From Nitrososphaerota archaeon (GTDB lineage: Archaea; Thermoproteota; Nitrososphaeria; Nitrososphaerales; CADDZS01), in contig JAJPHP010000012.1 in NCBI GenBank assembly GCA_021325255.1, positions 1 through 6,425 on the forward strand: a stretch of DNA of 6,425 bases, in the 5' to 3' direction. The position numbers and the translations under genes were made by a program. Shown piece by piece: positions 1-6,172 of the stretch. A model generated the notes under the pieces. That model saw only the letters and a list, made by a program, of their open reading frames with translations, had not been told where the DNA came from and ran no database searches. Each line of letters opens with the position of its first letter. Positions within the stretch are counted from its first letter, which is position 1.

Positions 1-93
1 GCGGAGCTGAGAAAGCTCGCGTCCCAGAGCGATAGGGTAGCATCAGCCATGCGTAACGCAAAGATTCCCCTCCCACCAATATCGCATTGCTAA
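1..93 (+). CDS. Possible 3' end of an upstream gene (partial, 30 codons)
   Basis: The first reading frame is open from the window edge to a TAA at 91-93. It encodes about 30 residues: a charged amphipathic stretch that could be helical (starts AELRKLASQSDRVASAM), then a proline-containing tail ending in HC. The other two forward frames meet stops within about 35 bases. The composition resembles the C-terminal helix of a soluble protein, but the piece is too short to assign a family. It ends 29 bases before the annotated nirK start, so if real it could be in the same transcript. A chance open frame of this length cannot be excluded. Confidence 0.35.
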   Translation, partial: AELRKLASQSDRVASAMRNAKIPLPPISHC

Positions 94-122
94 TCCAAAG
101 ATGAATAATAGCGGCAATCGCG

Positions 123-1415
123 ATGTCGGGAATAGTTGCAATTTTCTACAACTATACCGCGTTTAGTCTACAACCACAGAACTCAACTACAGTCACAACA
201 GTAGCGACCAGTGGCGGTGGTGGAAGCAATCAGCAGTCAAACTACACGACCCCAACCTGTGCAACTTCTTCGGGAAGCACCAGCATCACGCTCGTCGCAA
301 ACCGTGTTCAGACACAGATTGCAAACAACGTGACCTACGACGCGTGGAGTCTCAACGGCACCGTACCTGGACCCACGATCTGGGTCAAGCAATGCGAGAA
401 CGTCCAGTTTACGCTGATCAACAATGACACTATGGCGCACTCGATTGATTTTCACGCTGCTCAAGTTAACTGGGCAACAGTCTACGCTCCAGTACTGCCT
501 GGCAAGTCTCTGTCGTTCAACTTCACGCCGGCCTACCCTGGGATATTCATGTATCACTGCGGTGTCCCTCCGGTCCTTGAGCACATCGCGAACGGAATGT
601 ACGGGGCAATCATTGTCAACGGCACCGGGAGCAACGCACTTCCTCCGGCACCTGGGGGACAGTACGTTCTAGTCGAGAGCGAGGTTTATCCGAATTCCCA
701 AGCCAACCCTGATGGTAGCTACTCTGGAAACTACACAAAGATGCTCGCCGCAACGCCTGACTACGTAGTGTTCAACGGCAAGGCGTTCCAGTACCAGGCT
801 CACCCGCTTCAGGTCAAACCAAATCAGCTAGTCCGCCTCTATTTACTGAACGTTGGACCCACTCTGTGGGAAGCGTTCCATGTGATTGGAGGAATCATGG
901 ACACGGTGTACATAGATGGCAATCCATTCAACGTAGAGCATGGACTTCAAACGATAAGCATACCTCCCTCTGGAGGGGCGATAGTGGACATGTACTTCAC
1001 CGATCCCGGCGGGCTCAATACGTTCGTAAATCACGCGTTTGCCTACGCTCAAGCTGGAGCTGTTGGAGTCTTCCAGGTTGCGAACGGAACCGGCACAAAC
1101 ACGTCGACATCATCATCAGCAACGGCCGCGGCGTCCGGCCCCAAGGTAAGCATCGTTGCCGGCTCTGCGGTCAACACCACCAGCACCTATTACTCTCCGT
1201 CCACGATTACAGTCGTTATAGGCGTCAACAACACAGTCACTTGGGTAAATGATGACCAGGCACCACACACGGTCACTGATACAGGGGTGTTTGATTCGGG
1301 CATTGTTGCAGCAGGCGGGAGCTGGACTCACACGTTCACAACGCCAGGGACATATCAGTACAAGTGCACGATTCACCCTTGGATGACGGGTACCATCATC
1401 GTAAAGTCTGGCTAG
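123..1415 (+). CDS. nirK: Copper-containing nitrite reductase NirK with fused C-terminal cupredoxin domain
   Basis: NirK reduces nitrite to nitric oxide at the cell exterior. The 430-residue product has an N-terminal hydrophobic stub and Ser/Thr/Gly-rich linker (1-50), two cupredoxin domains (about 55-170 and 180-320), a Ser/Thr/Ala linker (321-340) and a third cupredoxin domain (341-430). Compared with known NirK, the type 1 copper ligands are H106 (in HSIDFH), C146, H154 and M159. The type 2 ligands are H111, H145 and H304 (in FVNH). The catalytic pair is D109 and H253 (in FHVIGG). The complete set favours true NirK over a laccase-like two-domain oxidase. The tail domain carries its own type 1 site (H382, C415, H418, M421) and may pass electrons to the core. 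About 13 N-x-S/T sequons fit a glycosylated extracellular protein. ATG at 123 is the first start after an in-frame TGA at 102-104, but six hydrophobic codons lie between them, so the N-terminus is doubtful. No clear ribosome binding site or TATA box was found. Confidence 0.9.
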   Translation: MSGIVAIFYNYTAFSLQPQNSTTVTTVATSGGGGSNQQSNYTTPTCATSSGSTSITLVANRVQTQIANNVTYDAWSLNGTVPGPTIWVKQCENVQFTLINNDTMAHSIDFHAAQVNWATVYAPVLPGKSLSFNFTPAYPGIFMYHCGVPPVLEHIANGMYGAIIVNGTGSNALPPAPGGQYVLVESEVYPNSQANPDGSYSGNYTKMLAATPDYVVFNGKAFQYQAHPLQVKPNQLVRLYLLNVGPTLWEAFHVIGGIMDTVYIDGNPFNVEHGLQTISIPPSGGAIVDMYFTDPGGLNTFVNHAFAYAQAGAVGVFQVANGTGTNTSTSSSATAAASGPKVSIVAGSAVNTTSTYYSPSTITVVIGVNNTVTWVNDDQAPHTVTDTGVFDSGIVAAGGSWTHTFTTPGTYQYKCTIHPWMTGTIIVKSG

Positions 1416-1429
1416 AAAGAGCAACCTGA

Positions 1430-1527
1430 GAGCCAAGGGTGACGCAACGATTGCAGAGGAGGTGCCGCCCGGGATCCTTGGCTCCTCCCCTTTTGCTTTT
1501 TCTCTCTATTCCTCCCTTTTCTTCCCG
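1430..1527 (+). terminator. Stem plus pyrimidine tract downstream of nirK
   Basis: A perfect 9-base inverted repeat (GAGCCAAGG at 1430-1438 with CCTTGGCTC at 1476-1484) extends inward by one G-T and one T-A pair. Its loop holds a small GCAA-CGA-TTGC hairpin (1444-1454). The stem starts 15 bases after the nirK stop and is followed by an almost pure pyrimidine run with several T-tracts to about 1527. This fits a transcription terminator for nirK; archaeal termination depends chiefly on T-rich tracts. The remaining bases to 1593 are spacer before the convergent gene, and no gene is supported there. Confidence 0.65.
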
Positions 1528-1593
1528 CCAAACCACGAGTTTTTTAGAACGATTCTTGCATGAATATCCGGATCGAGGGGCTCACCACTATCT

Positions 1594-3273
1594 CTATGGC
1601 TCCCCAACAACGACTAGAACCGCCCTGTCAACCTGGTCGCCGTAAAAATTCCTGTAAACGCGATCGCCGTACTTGTCCTTGAATAACCCTATGACTGAGT
1701 GGACCTCACTCCTCTCCAAAATATCGTGCGCGGTTCCGGAAAACAAGTGCTTGTCTATTTCCAGCCTAATTTTCGGATTTGCGATGACACTTTGATACCA
1801 CTTTGAATTGCTTCCTCCCTTTGGAACCAAGAAAAATGAATTCTTGTCCTTCTGGACAAACCAGACTGAGACAGTAAACTGCTTCGCGCTTCTCCTCCCC
1901 GTTACGGTAATCGAAGCATCTCGAACATCCTTGAACTGTAGACCAGTAGGATGAGAAACAGCAGTTGGAGCTCGACTGACAGCCTGCTTTCCAATTCGGG
2001 GAAGTACTAGCAAGAGCCAGATCATGGCTCCGAGCATTGCAGGTCCCGAGAGTGCTTCCCAGATCGGCAGGCCCGACGAAGAAATAAGGGCGGAAGCATC
2101 ACCGAGCACCCGAAGGAGGATGCCTGCGTTCAGTAAAATAATTGGACCGAACGACAGGCCAGTGATGGGCGCCTTTCTTCCGAGCAGGCCGGGAAGAAGC
2201 ATCGGCGCAAACACCGTAATCGAGGAGCCTATGAAACCGAGGGCGATTGAGTGGATGAAGGAATCTTTCTCGAAGAAAGACTCGGAATTGCCGGAGAGAA
2301 ATATGATAATCCCTAGCAGGCACCCAAAGAGGAGCCATGCCGAGCCTGAGGCGATACCTACCTCATTGTACTTCACAATTGTAAAGTGCATCTTCTTCAT
2401 CGCGGGCCTATACATGAGAGGGTGGGCAAATTCGAAGATCCTAATCGAGAGTATCACGCACATCGCCGCAGCCAAAAATAGTACTGCGCTAATAATCGGC
2501 AGGTACCAAAGAGAGAAAAACAAAGAAAGAAAGGCTAGGGCAATTGCAAACCCCTGGGACCACGGAGCAATTCTCGCAAGCGGCTTGCGATAGTTGGATT
2601 GTCTGAAGCTCACGGATCGAATTTCAACCGTGTAGATCATCGAACCAGCAAACCCGACCAGAGCAAGAAAAATCATCTGGGGTGAAAACGTCTCCGATTT
2701 TAGCCAACCCTCCTGAGTAAGTAGCACGGTCAATGAGATTAGGACCAGCGATGCAGAGGAGAGCACCATGAGTGGATTTGTTTCTGGAAAGCCTCCAACT
2801 GGGCGAGACGCGAGCATGAGCACCTGGCACGCGAACACAATGGAGGCTGCCAGCATTAAAATCGCAGCTACAGAGGCCATCGACAAGGTGCCTAACTCGC
2901 CGGCGAAAATAGATGATGAAAGGCCAAAGAGAATATTGCCACACGTCATTAGTGCATATGTTGCATAGCCAAATGCAGGCGATGGTACGCCCCTTATCTT
3001 GAATCTCGGAAGCAGAGAGTAAGAAACGCCGACAACGAACTCTGCTACGAACCCGTAGATCTGGAGATACGGATGAGCCGGAAAGAATCCTAGCCCAAGG
3101 TCTGTCTGAACGCCAGATAGATGCGCGAGTGTGAATGCGCCAAGCGTCGTTCCGACGAAGGCAAGTAGAATAGCCGTCGTGATGAAAAGCAACGTGAGGC
3201 GACGCTCTGGGTGAGCGAGCTGTCTTACCGGCTGAGTTGGAACGGTCTCAGAAGGCAAGTGATGAGATACCAT
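1594..3273 (-). CDS. NnrS-like (heme-copper oxidase I-like) membrane protein fused to a split-barrel flavin/F420-type domain
   Basis: The 559-residue protein has about 12 hydrophobic segments between residues 27 and 426, followed by a soluble domain (about 440-559). The AHPYLQIYGF segment with H67, and the H341 segment leading into PGLLGR (about 339-366), resemble the histidine-bearing helices of NnrS and related heme-copper-oxidase-I-like proteins. H51 and H284 are other membrane-proximal histidines. NnrS is a heme and copper membrane protein tied to nitric oxide stress. The C-terminal domain (GRRSAKQFTVSVWFV, then SKWYQSVIANPKIRLEI, then a KDKYGD helix) resembles split-barrel proteins of the PNPOx/deazaflavin-dependent nitroreductase-like group, which bind FMN, F420 or heme. 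Typical NnrS proteins lack such a domain, so this is a fusion. The ATG is supported by AGGAG five bases upstream. The gene runs towards nirK and is divergent from the 3415 gene. The general class is fairly sure; exact family and cofactors are inferred. Confidence 0.75.
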   Translation of the reverse strand: MVSHHLPSETVPTQPVRQLAHPERRLTLLFITTAILLAFVGTTLGAFTLAHLSGVQTDLGLGFFPAHPYLQIYGFVAEFVVGVSYSLLPRFKIRGVPSPAFGYATYALMTCGNILFGLSSSIFAGELGTLSMASVAAILMLAASIVFACQVLMLASRPVGGFPETNPLMVLSSASLVLISLTVLLTQEGWLKSETFSPQMIFLALVGFAGSMIYTVEIRSVSFRQSNYRKPLARIAPWSQGFAIALAFLSLFFSLWYLPIISAVLFLAAAMCVILSIRIFEFAHPLMYRPAMKKMHFTIVKYNEVGIASGSAWLLFGCLLGIIIFLSGNSESFFEKDSFIHSIALGFIGSSITVFAPMLLPGLLGRKAPITGLSFGPIILLNAGILLRVLGDASALISSSGLPIWEALSGPAMLGAMIWLLLVLPRIGKQAVSRAPTAVSHPTGLQFKDVRDASITVTGRRSAKQFTVSVWFVQKDKNSFFLVPKGGSNSKWYQSVIANPKIRLEIDKHLFSGTAHDILERSEVHSVIGLFKDKYGDRVYRNFYGDQVDRAVLVVVGEP

Positions 3274-3278
3274 GAATT

Positions 3279-3283
3279 CTCCT
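3279..3283 (-). promoter_or_regulatory. Shine-Dalgarno site for the NnrS-like gene
   Basis: On the minus strand AGGAG lies five bases before the ATG at 3273, so this message is probably translated from a leader. A weak A/T-rich element (AAAATTACTTA, minus strand, about 3332-3342) could be its TATA box, implying a leader of about 35 bases. The TATA assignment is tentative. Confidence 0.55.
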
Positions 3284-3372
3284 ACACCTCGGCGCAGTTC
3301 GAATTTCCCACGCTTCTCCGCTCAACACATGTAAGTAATTTTCTCCCCCCAAACCACCTTGAGAATGAAAGA

Positions 3373-3411
3373 TTTTAACCACCACTGTCAAATATACAGA
3401 GTCGAGGAAGG
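3373..3411 (+). promoter_or_regulatory. Likely TATA box and ribosome binding site for the 3415 gene
   Basis: TTTTAA at 3373-3378, preceded by a purine-rich AAAGA, is a plausible TATA/BRE pair that would place transcription start near 3402. GAGGAAGG at 3404-3411 lies just before the TTG at 3415 and can serve as a Shine-Dalgarno site. Together they decide for the TTG start, because the reading frame has no ATG at all. The 141-base spacer at 3274-3414 also serves the divergent NnrS-like gene. Confidence 0.45.
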
Positions 3412-3414
3412 AAA

Positions 3415-3825
3415 TTGGCACAAGCAGACAGTTTGGAGAAAAGCATTGCAAGGCTAAAGTTGGATCTCTCAAAGATCTCCGAAGAACGATGGCGAGCTGC
3501 TCTTTCAAGAGATCACGGAGCAGTCTCCAAGGCAAGGGTGAGGGCTGCGGAAAAGACGCTCGAGAATTGCAGCACAATCAGCAAATACGTCGCGAATTTC
3601 AGCGCGCCCCTGGCGCGCGAGATCTCAAGGAGAGAGGAAGAGGCGAGAAGAACATTTGAGCAGGTCAGGAACACAGCCGATCCCGAACTATTTCACCGGT
3701 GGATAAAGCAACAGCTTATCCCGTCGACTGCACTCGCCGAGAAACTAGGACACTTGGCTGCGTCCGCTAGTAATCCGAGTGCAACTCCGCAACAAGCAAA
3801 TTTCCATCGGTGGACCCGCAATTAG
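3415..3825 (+). CDS. Small helical protein of unknown function
   Basis: I do not recognise this 136-residue protein. It is rich in charged residues and alanine, has no membrane segment or signal peptide, and appears almost wholly helical. A first amphipathic helix runs at about 5-30, a second, coiled-coil-like one at about 37-85 (Arg/Glu-rich, including SRREEEARRT), and a third near 90-115. A low-complexity Ser/Asn/Pro/Gln tail follows. There is one cysteine (C52) and no metal-binding cluster. It starts at TTG after a good Shine-Dalgarno sequence. It is divergent from the NnrS-like gene and 99 bases ahead of the glycosylase gene. Coding-like composition and promoter signals support it, but no homology was recalled. 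A DNA- or partner-binding accessory protein is possible but unsupported. Confidence 0.6.
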   Translation: MAQADSLEKSIARLKLDLSKISEERWRAALSRDHGAVSKARVRAAEKTLENCSTISKYVANFSAPLAREISRREEEARRTFEQVRNTADPELFHRWIKQQLIPSTALAEKLGHLAASASNPSATPQQANFHRWTRN

Positions 3826-3887
3826 AAACGGATCTCTCGCTACACCTACCGTTAGATCTTTCTCACTCTTGGCCCATCGACTGAATG

Positions 3888-3913
3888 TTAGGGCAGGGAG
3901 TGAGATTAGGGCA
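3888..3913 (+). repeat. Short direct repeat upstream of the glycosylase gene
   Basis: TTAGGGCA occurs at 3888-3895 and again at 3906-3913, 18 bases start to start. Related GGCAGGG words occur at 3892-3898 and 3918-3924, directly before the ATG at 3925. The copies could form an operator or be chance in a G-rich stretch. No convincing TATA box or well-spaced Shine-Dalgarno site for the glycosylase gene was seen in the 99-base gap 3826-3924. A pyrimidine-rich run near 3858-3870 may end the preceding transcript. Confidence 0.25.
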
Positions 3914-3924
3914 CTTGGCAGGGG

Positions 3925-4920
3925 ATGGGAAAAATTATCTTAACATCAAAGCCCTCACCTCCGTTTCGTCTTGACCTGACGGTGTGGACACTTCGCAGGC
4001 AAGAGTCGAACACGGTTGACCGTTTTGATGGCGAAAAGTACCAGCGCATAATAATGGTGCAAAACAAGCCACTAGAAATTAGCGCCTCGCAGAGCGGCTC
4101 GTTGGAAAAGCCCTATTTGAAAGTCGAGGCCGCAGGACCCCAACTTGATGCGAACGATATTGGCGCTGTAAGAAAACAAGTGGAGCTTTTGTTGGGGCTC
4201 AGAGTGGATGTGAGCGGATTTTACAGGTACGTAAAGCTTGAACCAAGAATCTCGGATCTCGCACGGGCGTTCCGCGGCGTAAAGCCTCCCAGGTTCCCGT
4301 CTGTCTTTGAAGCACTCGTGAACGCGATATCCTGCCAGCAGATTTCCCTTGCGGTTGGGATGCTTCTGATGAACAGGCTGGCGGAAAGGTATGGGGCGGC
4401 TGTAAACGACCAGCTTCGCTGGCGAGCCTTTCCTTCACCTGACGTCTTAAGCAGACTACAAAGCGACTCGCTGCGCCCTTTAGGTTACAGCCTCCAAAAG
4501 TCAAAGTACATCCTCGGTCTTGCAAAGGCGATTACAAAGGGAGAGGTGAACCTAGAGCAGCTTGACGAAATGAACGATGAACAAGTTCTGGCTTCTCTCC
4601 AAAGCATTCCTGGAATTGGTCGTTGGTCCGCCCAGTATGCAATGCTCAGAGGGCTCGGGAGATTGAATACTTTTCCAGGGGACGATGTGGGCGCACAGAA
4701 CGGGCTGAAAAAATTGCTCGGACTGAGAAAGAGGCCCGATTACCAGAGAATTGCCGAGCTCCTTGAGCCGTTGAAGCCCTATTCGGGACTGGTATACTTT
4801 CACCTCCTGCTCAACCGTTTAGGGCACGAGGGCTTCATTCGTTTGTCCAACGCTGAATTGGTACAATCAACACCACGGCGGGACAAAACAACAAGAAGAA
4901 TTTTAAGAAACGTTGCCTGA
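3925..4920 (+). CDS. alkA: DNA-3-methyladenine glycosylase II (AlkA-like, HhH-GPD family)
   Basis: This enzyme cuts alkylated bases (such as 3-methyladenine) from DNA to start base excision repair. The 331-residue protein has an AlkA-type N-terminal domain (about 12-95; FRLDLTVWTLRR, VDRFDGEKYQR). An all-helical HhH-GPD domain follows (about 105-300), with the conserved ALVNAISCQQIS segment (130-141). The helix-hairpin-helix is LQSIPGIGRWSAQY (225-238), followed by the PGDD motif. D254 should be the catalytic aspartate: it lies 20 residues after W234, the same spacing as W218 and D238 of E. coli AlkA, and Y238 matches Y222. There is no iron-sulfur cysteine cluster and no hairpin lysine, so it is probably monofunctional. 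A basic tail (315-331) ends the protein. ATG at 3925 is the first start after an in-frame TAG at 3907. A Nudix-like gene follows closely. Confidence 0.9.
   Translation: MGKIILTSKPSPPFRLDLTVWTLRRQESNTVDRFDGEKYQRIIMVQNKPLEISASQSGSLEKPYLKVEAAGPQLDANDIGAVRKQVELLLGLRVDVSGFYRYVKLEPRISDLARAFRGVKPPRFPSVFEALVNAISCQQISLAVGMLLMNRLAERYGAAVNDQLRWRAFPSPDVLSRLQSDSLRPLGYSLQKSKYILGLAKAITKGEVNLEQLDEMNDEQVLASLQSIPGIGRWSAQYAMLRGLGRLNTFPGDDVGAQNGLKKLLGLRKRPDYQRIAELLEPLKPYSGLVYFHLLLNRLGHEGFIRLSNAELVQSTPRRDKTTRRILRNVA
4901..4908 (+). promoter_or_regulatory. TATA-like box for leaderless transcription of the Nudix-like gene
   Basis: TTTTAAGA preceded by purine-rich GAAGAA lies inside the last codons of alkA. Its centre is about 27 bases before ATG 4931, the spacing expected if transcription starts at the first coding base. 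This favours ATG 4931 over the TTG at 4913, which would overlap the alkA stop. Confidence 0.5.
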
Positions 4921-4930
4921 AAAACCAAGC

Positions 4931-5500
4931 ATGTCAGAACAAAGAAGACCGAGAAGATTTGCAGATTTCTATGAGGACGCGCTACCCTTCCAGATGTCAT
5001 CTCTTCCGGAAGGGGGCATGTGTCTCTCTGACTTTTTGATCTTGTGGAAGGATGACCCGCACAAGATCCTCATGGGGAAGGTCAACCAGGATTACGATTG
5101 GATCACAATCGGCGCACTGGACAAGGCAAGCACAAGCAGAATCAGCAATCGATGGATCTTACCTTCCAGTCATCTTCTACTTTACGAGTCGCCGTTCGAT
5201 GGCGCAAAAAGAATCCTGAGGGAGCAGCTTGGAGTTGACTCGCTAGATCTCGACGGCCCAAGGGTGTATTCCGAGGTATACGACGCCCCAAAGTTAGATA
5301 TCAAGAATCACTGGGACATCGAGTTCGTATTTGTCGGAGATGCGAAAAATAGCGTGTCGCCTCATCTTCTTCCCGACTCTTCATCCCCTACGTCAAGGAG
5401 ACCGTGGTCAAAACTAGAATTCGTTGATGTGACTGGTCTAAAGGACTCTGAATTCGCGCGCAACCATCAGGACATTCTGGCCGAAGCCGGCTTCAGGTAG
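4931..5500 (+). CDS. Divergent Nudix-fold protein with degenerate Nudix box
   Basis: Nudix proteins usually hydrolyse nucleoside diphosphates linked to another group. The 189-residue product has a strand-rich N-terminal half (KILMGKVNQDYDWITIGAL, 45-63), a segment WILPSSHLLLYESPFDGAKR (75-94) that follows the usual layout before a Nudix helix, and RILREQLGV (94-102). Aligned to the Nudix consensus GX5EX7REUXEEXGU, E86, R94, E98, G101 and V102 fit. The first glutamate of REUXEE is I95 and the last is Q99, so metal binding may be weakened or altered. A C-terminal region (120-189; DIEFVFVGD, KLEFVDVTGL) completes a normal domain length. It could be an active variant or a non-catalytic sensor or binding protein. 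ATG 4931 was chosen because of the upstream TATA box; TTG 4913 would add six residues. It lies 10 bases after alkA, which suggests a link to nucleotide or DNA repair without proving it. Confidence 0.65.
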   Translation: MSEQRRPRRFADFYEDALPFQMSSLPEGGMCLSDFLILWKDDPHKILMGKVNQDYDWITIGALDKASTSRISNRWILPSSHLLLYESPFDGAKRILREQLGVDSLDLDGPRVYSEVYDAPKLDIKNHWDIEFVFVGDAKNSVSPHLLPDSSSPTSRRPWSKLEFVDVTGLKDSEFARNHQDILAEAGFR

Positions 5501-5608
5501 GCGAAGGTTGAAGAGTACACTTCCGCTCGCTTCGTACTGTAAATCTGCAATATTCCTAGAGGGAATCTCCTCAGCACTTTACCATAACCGAAATTCTACG
5601 GGTCAAGG

Positions 5609-5613
5609 TATAA
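5609..5613 (+). promoter_or_regulatory. TATA box for the hemerythrin-like gene
   Basis: TATAA, preceded by the purine-containing CAAGG, is centred 28 bases before the GTG at 5639, so the transcript probably begins at or next to the start codon. The 138-base spacer 5501-5638 otherwise shows only weak inverted repeats (for example ATTCC at 5552-5556 with GGAAT at 5562-5566) and no gene. Confidence 0.6.
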
Positions 5614-5638
5614 GTCGAGTCATCGCCAATAAGAGTTC

Positions 5639-6118
5639 GTGAATCAAATCATGCTGAAATCGCCGAGTTCGTTGGACGAAGAACACGAGGAGATAATGGG
5701 AGCTTTGAGAAGTTATTCGCAGTTTCACGACATGACCGGCAAGGCCGTTGGGAAGCTTCTGCAAGTGCTCGAGCCGCACTTTGAGAAGGAAAACCAGTAC
5801 GTGATGCCCGTGCTGGGCTCTCTGACCACTCTAGTTACTGATGAAAAGCATGCAAATCTCAGGGAGATTGCAGATTCGCAGGCAGCAATACTTCAGGAGT
5901 ACGACAGCATGTTCAAGGAGCACGAGGAGATTAGGAAACTAGTCTCCGAAGCAAAGAATGTCTCCCTGCAGGAGAAGCATCAGGACGTCGCGGATCTGCT
6001 TGACGGTCTGGCTCACCACGCGAGGGTCGAGGAGGAAGTTCTGTATCCCGCCGCTCTCCTCGCTGGCACGGTCGCAAAGTTCCTTATGCCAGCGCCTGAT
6101 ATGCGAGCCGTCTCGTAA
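5639..6118 (+). CDS. Hemerythrin-like HHE domain protein
   Basis: This is a soluble four-helix-bundle protein predicted to bind a non-heme diiron centre. Family members carry or sense O2, bind NO, or protect iron enzymes. The 159-residue product matches a single HHE domain. The candidate ligands are H16 in helix 1 (EEHEEI), H47 and E51 in helix 2 (HFEKE), H95 in helix 3 (KEHEEI), and H126 or H127 with E131 in helix 4 (HHARVEEEVLYP). Two HxxxE motifs are therefore intact. A short C-terminal tail (about 143-159) follows the last helix. There is no signal peptide, so it acts in the cytoplasm. GTG 5639 suits a leaderless transcript from the TATA box at 5609. An internal ATG at 5651 would remove four residues without touching the ligands. 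The gene has its own promoter and is not an obvious operon member. Its presence near nirK and an NnrS-like gene suggests a role with NO or O2, which is inference. Confidence 0.85.
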   Translation: MNQIMLKSPSSLDEEHEEIMGALRSYSQFHDMTGKAVGKLLQVLEPHFEKENQYVMPVLGSLTTLVTDEKHANLREIADSQAAILQEYDSMFKEHEEIRKLVSEAKNVSLQEKHQDVADLLDGLAHHARVEEEVLYPAALLAGTVAKFLMPAPDMRAVS

Positions 6119-6172
6119 TCTGGGGCAGATACGCCTGCCACATTTCCATATATTCCAATTCAGCAACGGGAA

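Noticed and set aside
1439..1645. Forward open frame of 68 codons after nirK
   Set aside because: It lies across the terminator stem and pyrimidine tract and overlaps the 3' end of the NnrS-like gene. Its composition (Pro/Ser/Leu/Phe runs) just reflects the pyrimidine tract.
2024..2593. Forward 189-codon open frame inside the NnrS-like gene
   Set aside because: It is antisense to well-supported membrane-protein coding sequence. It has no recognisable domain and is explained as a shadow frame.
3248..3577. Minus-strand 109-codon open frame over the divergent intergenic region
   Set aside because: It would overlap the start of the NnrS-like gene, both promoters and the start of the 3415 gene, and its product has no recognisable features.
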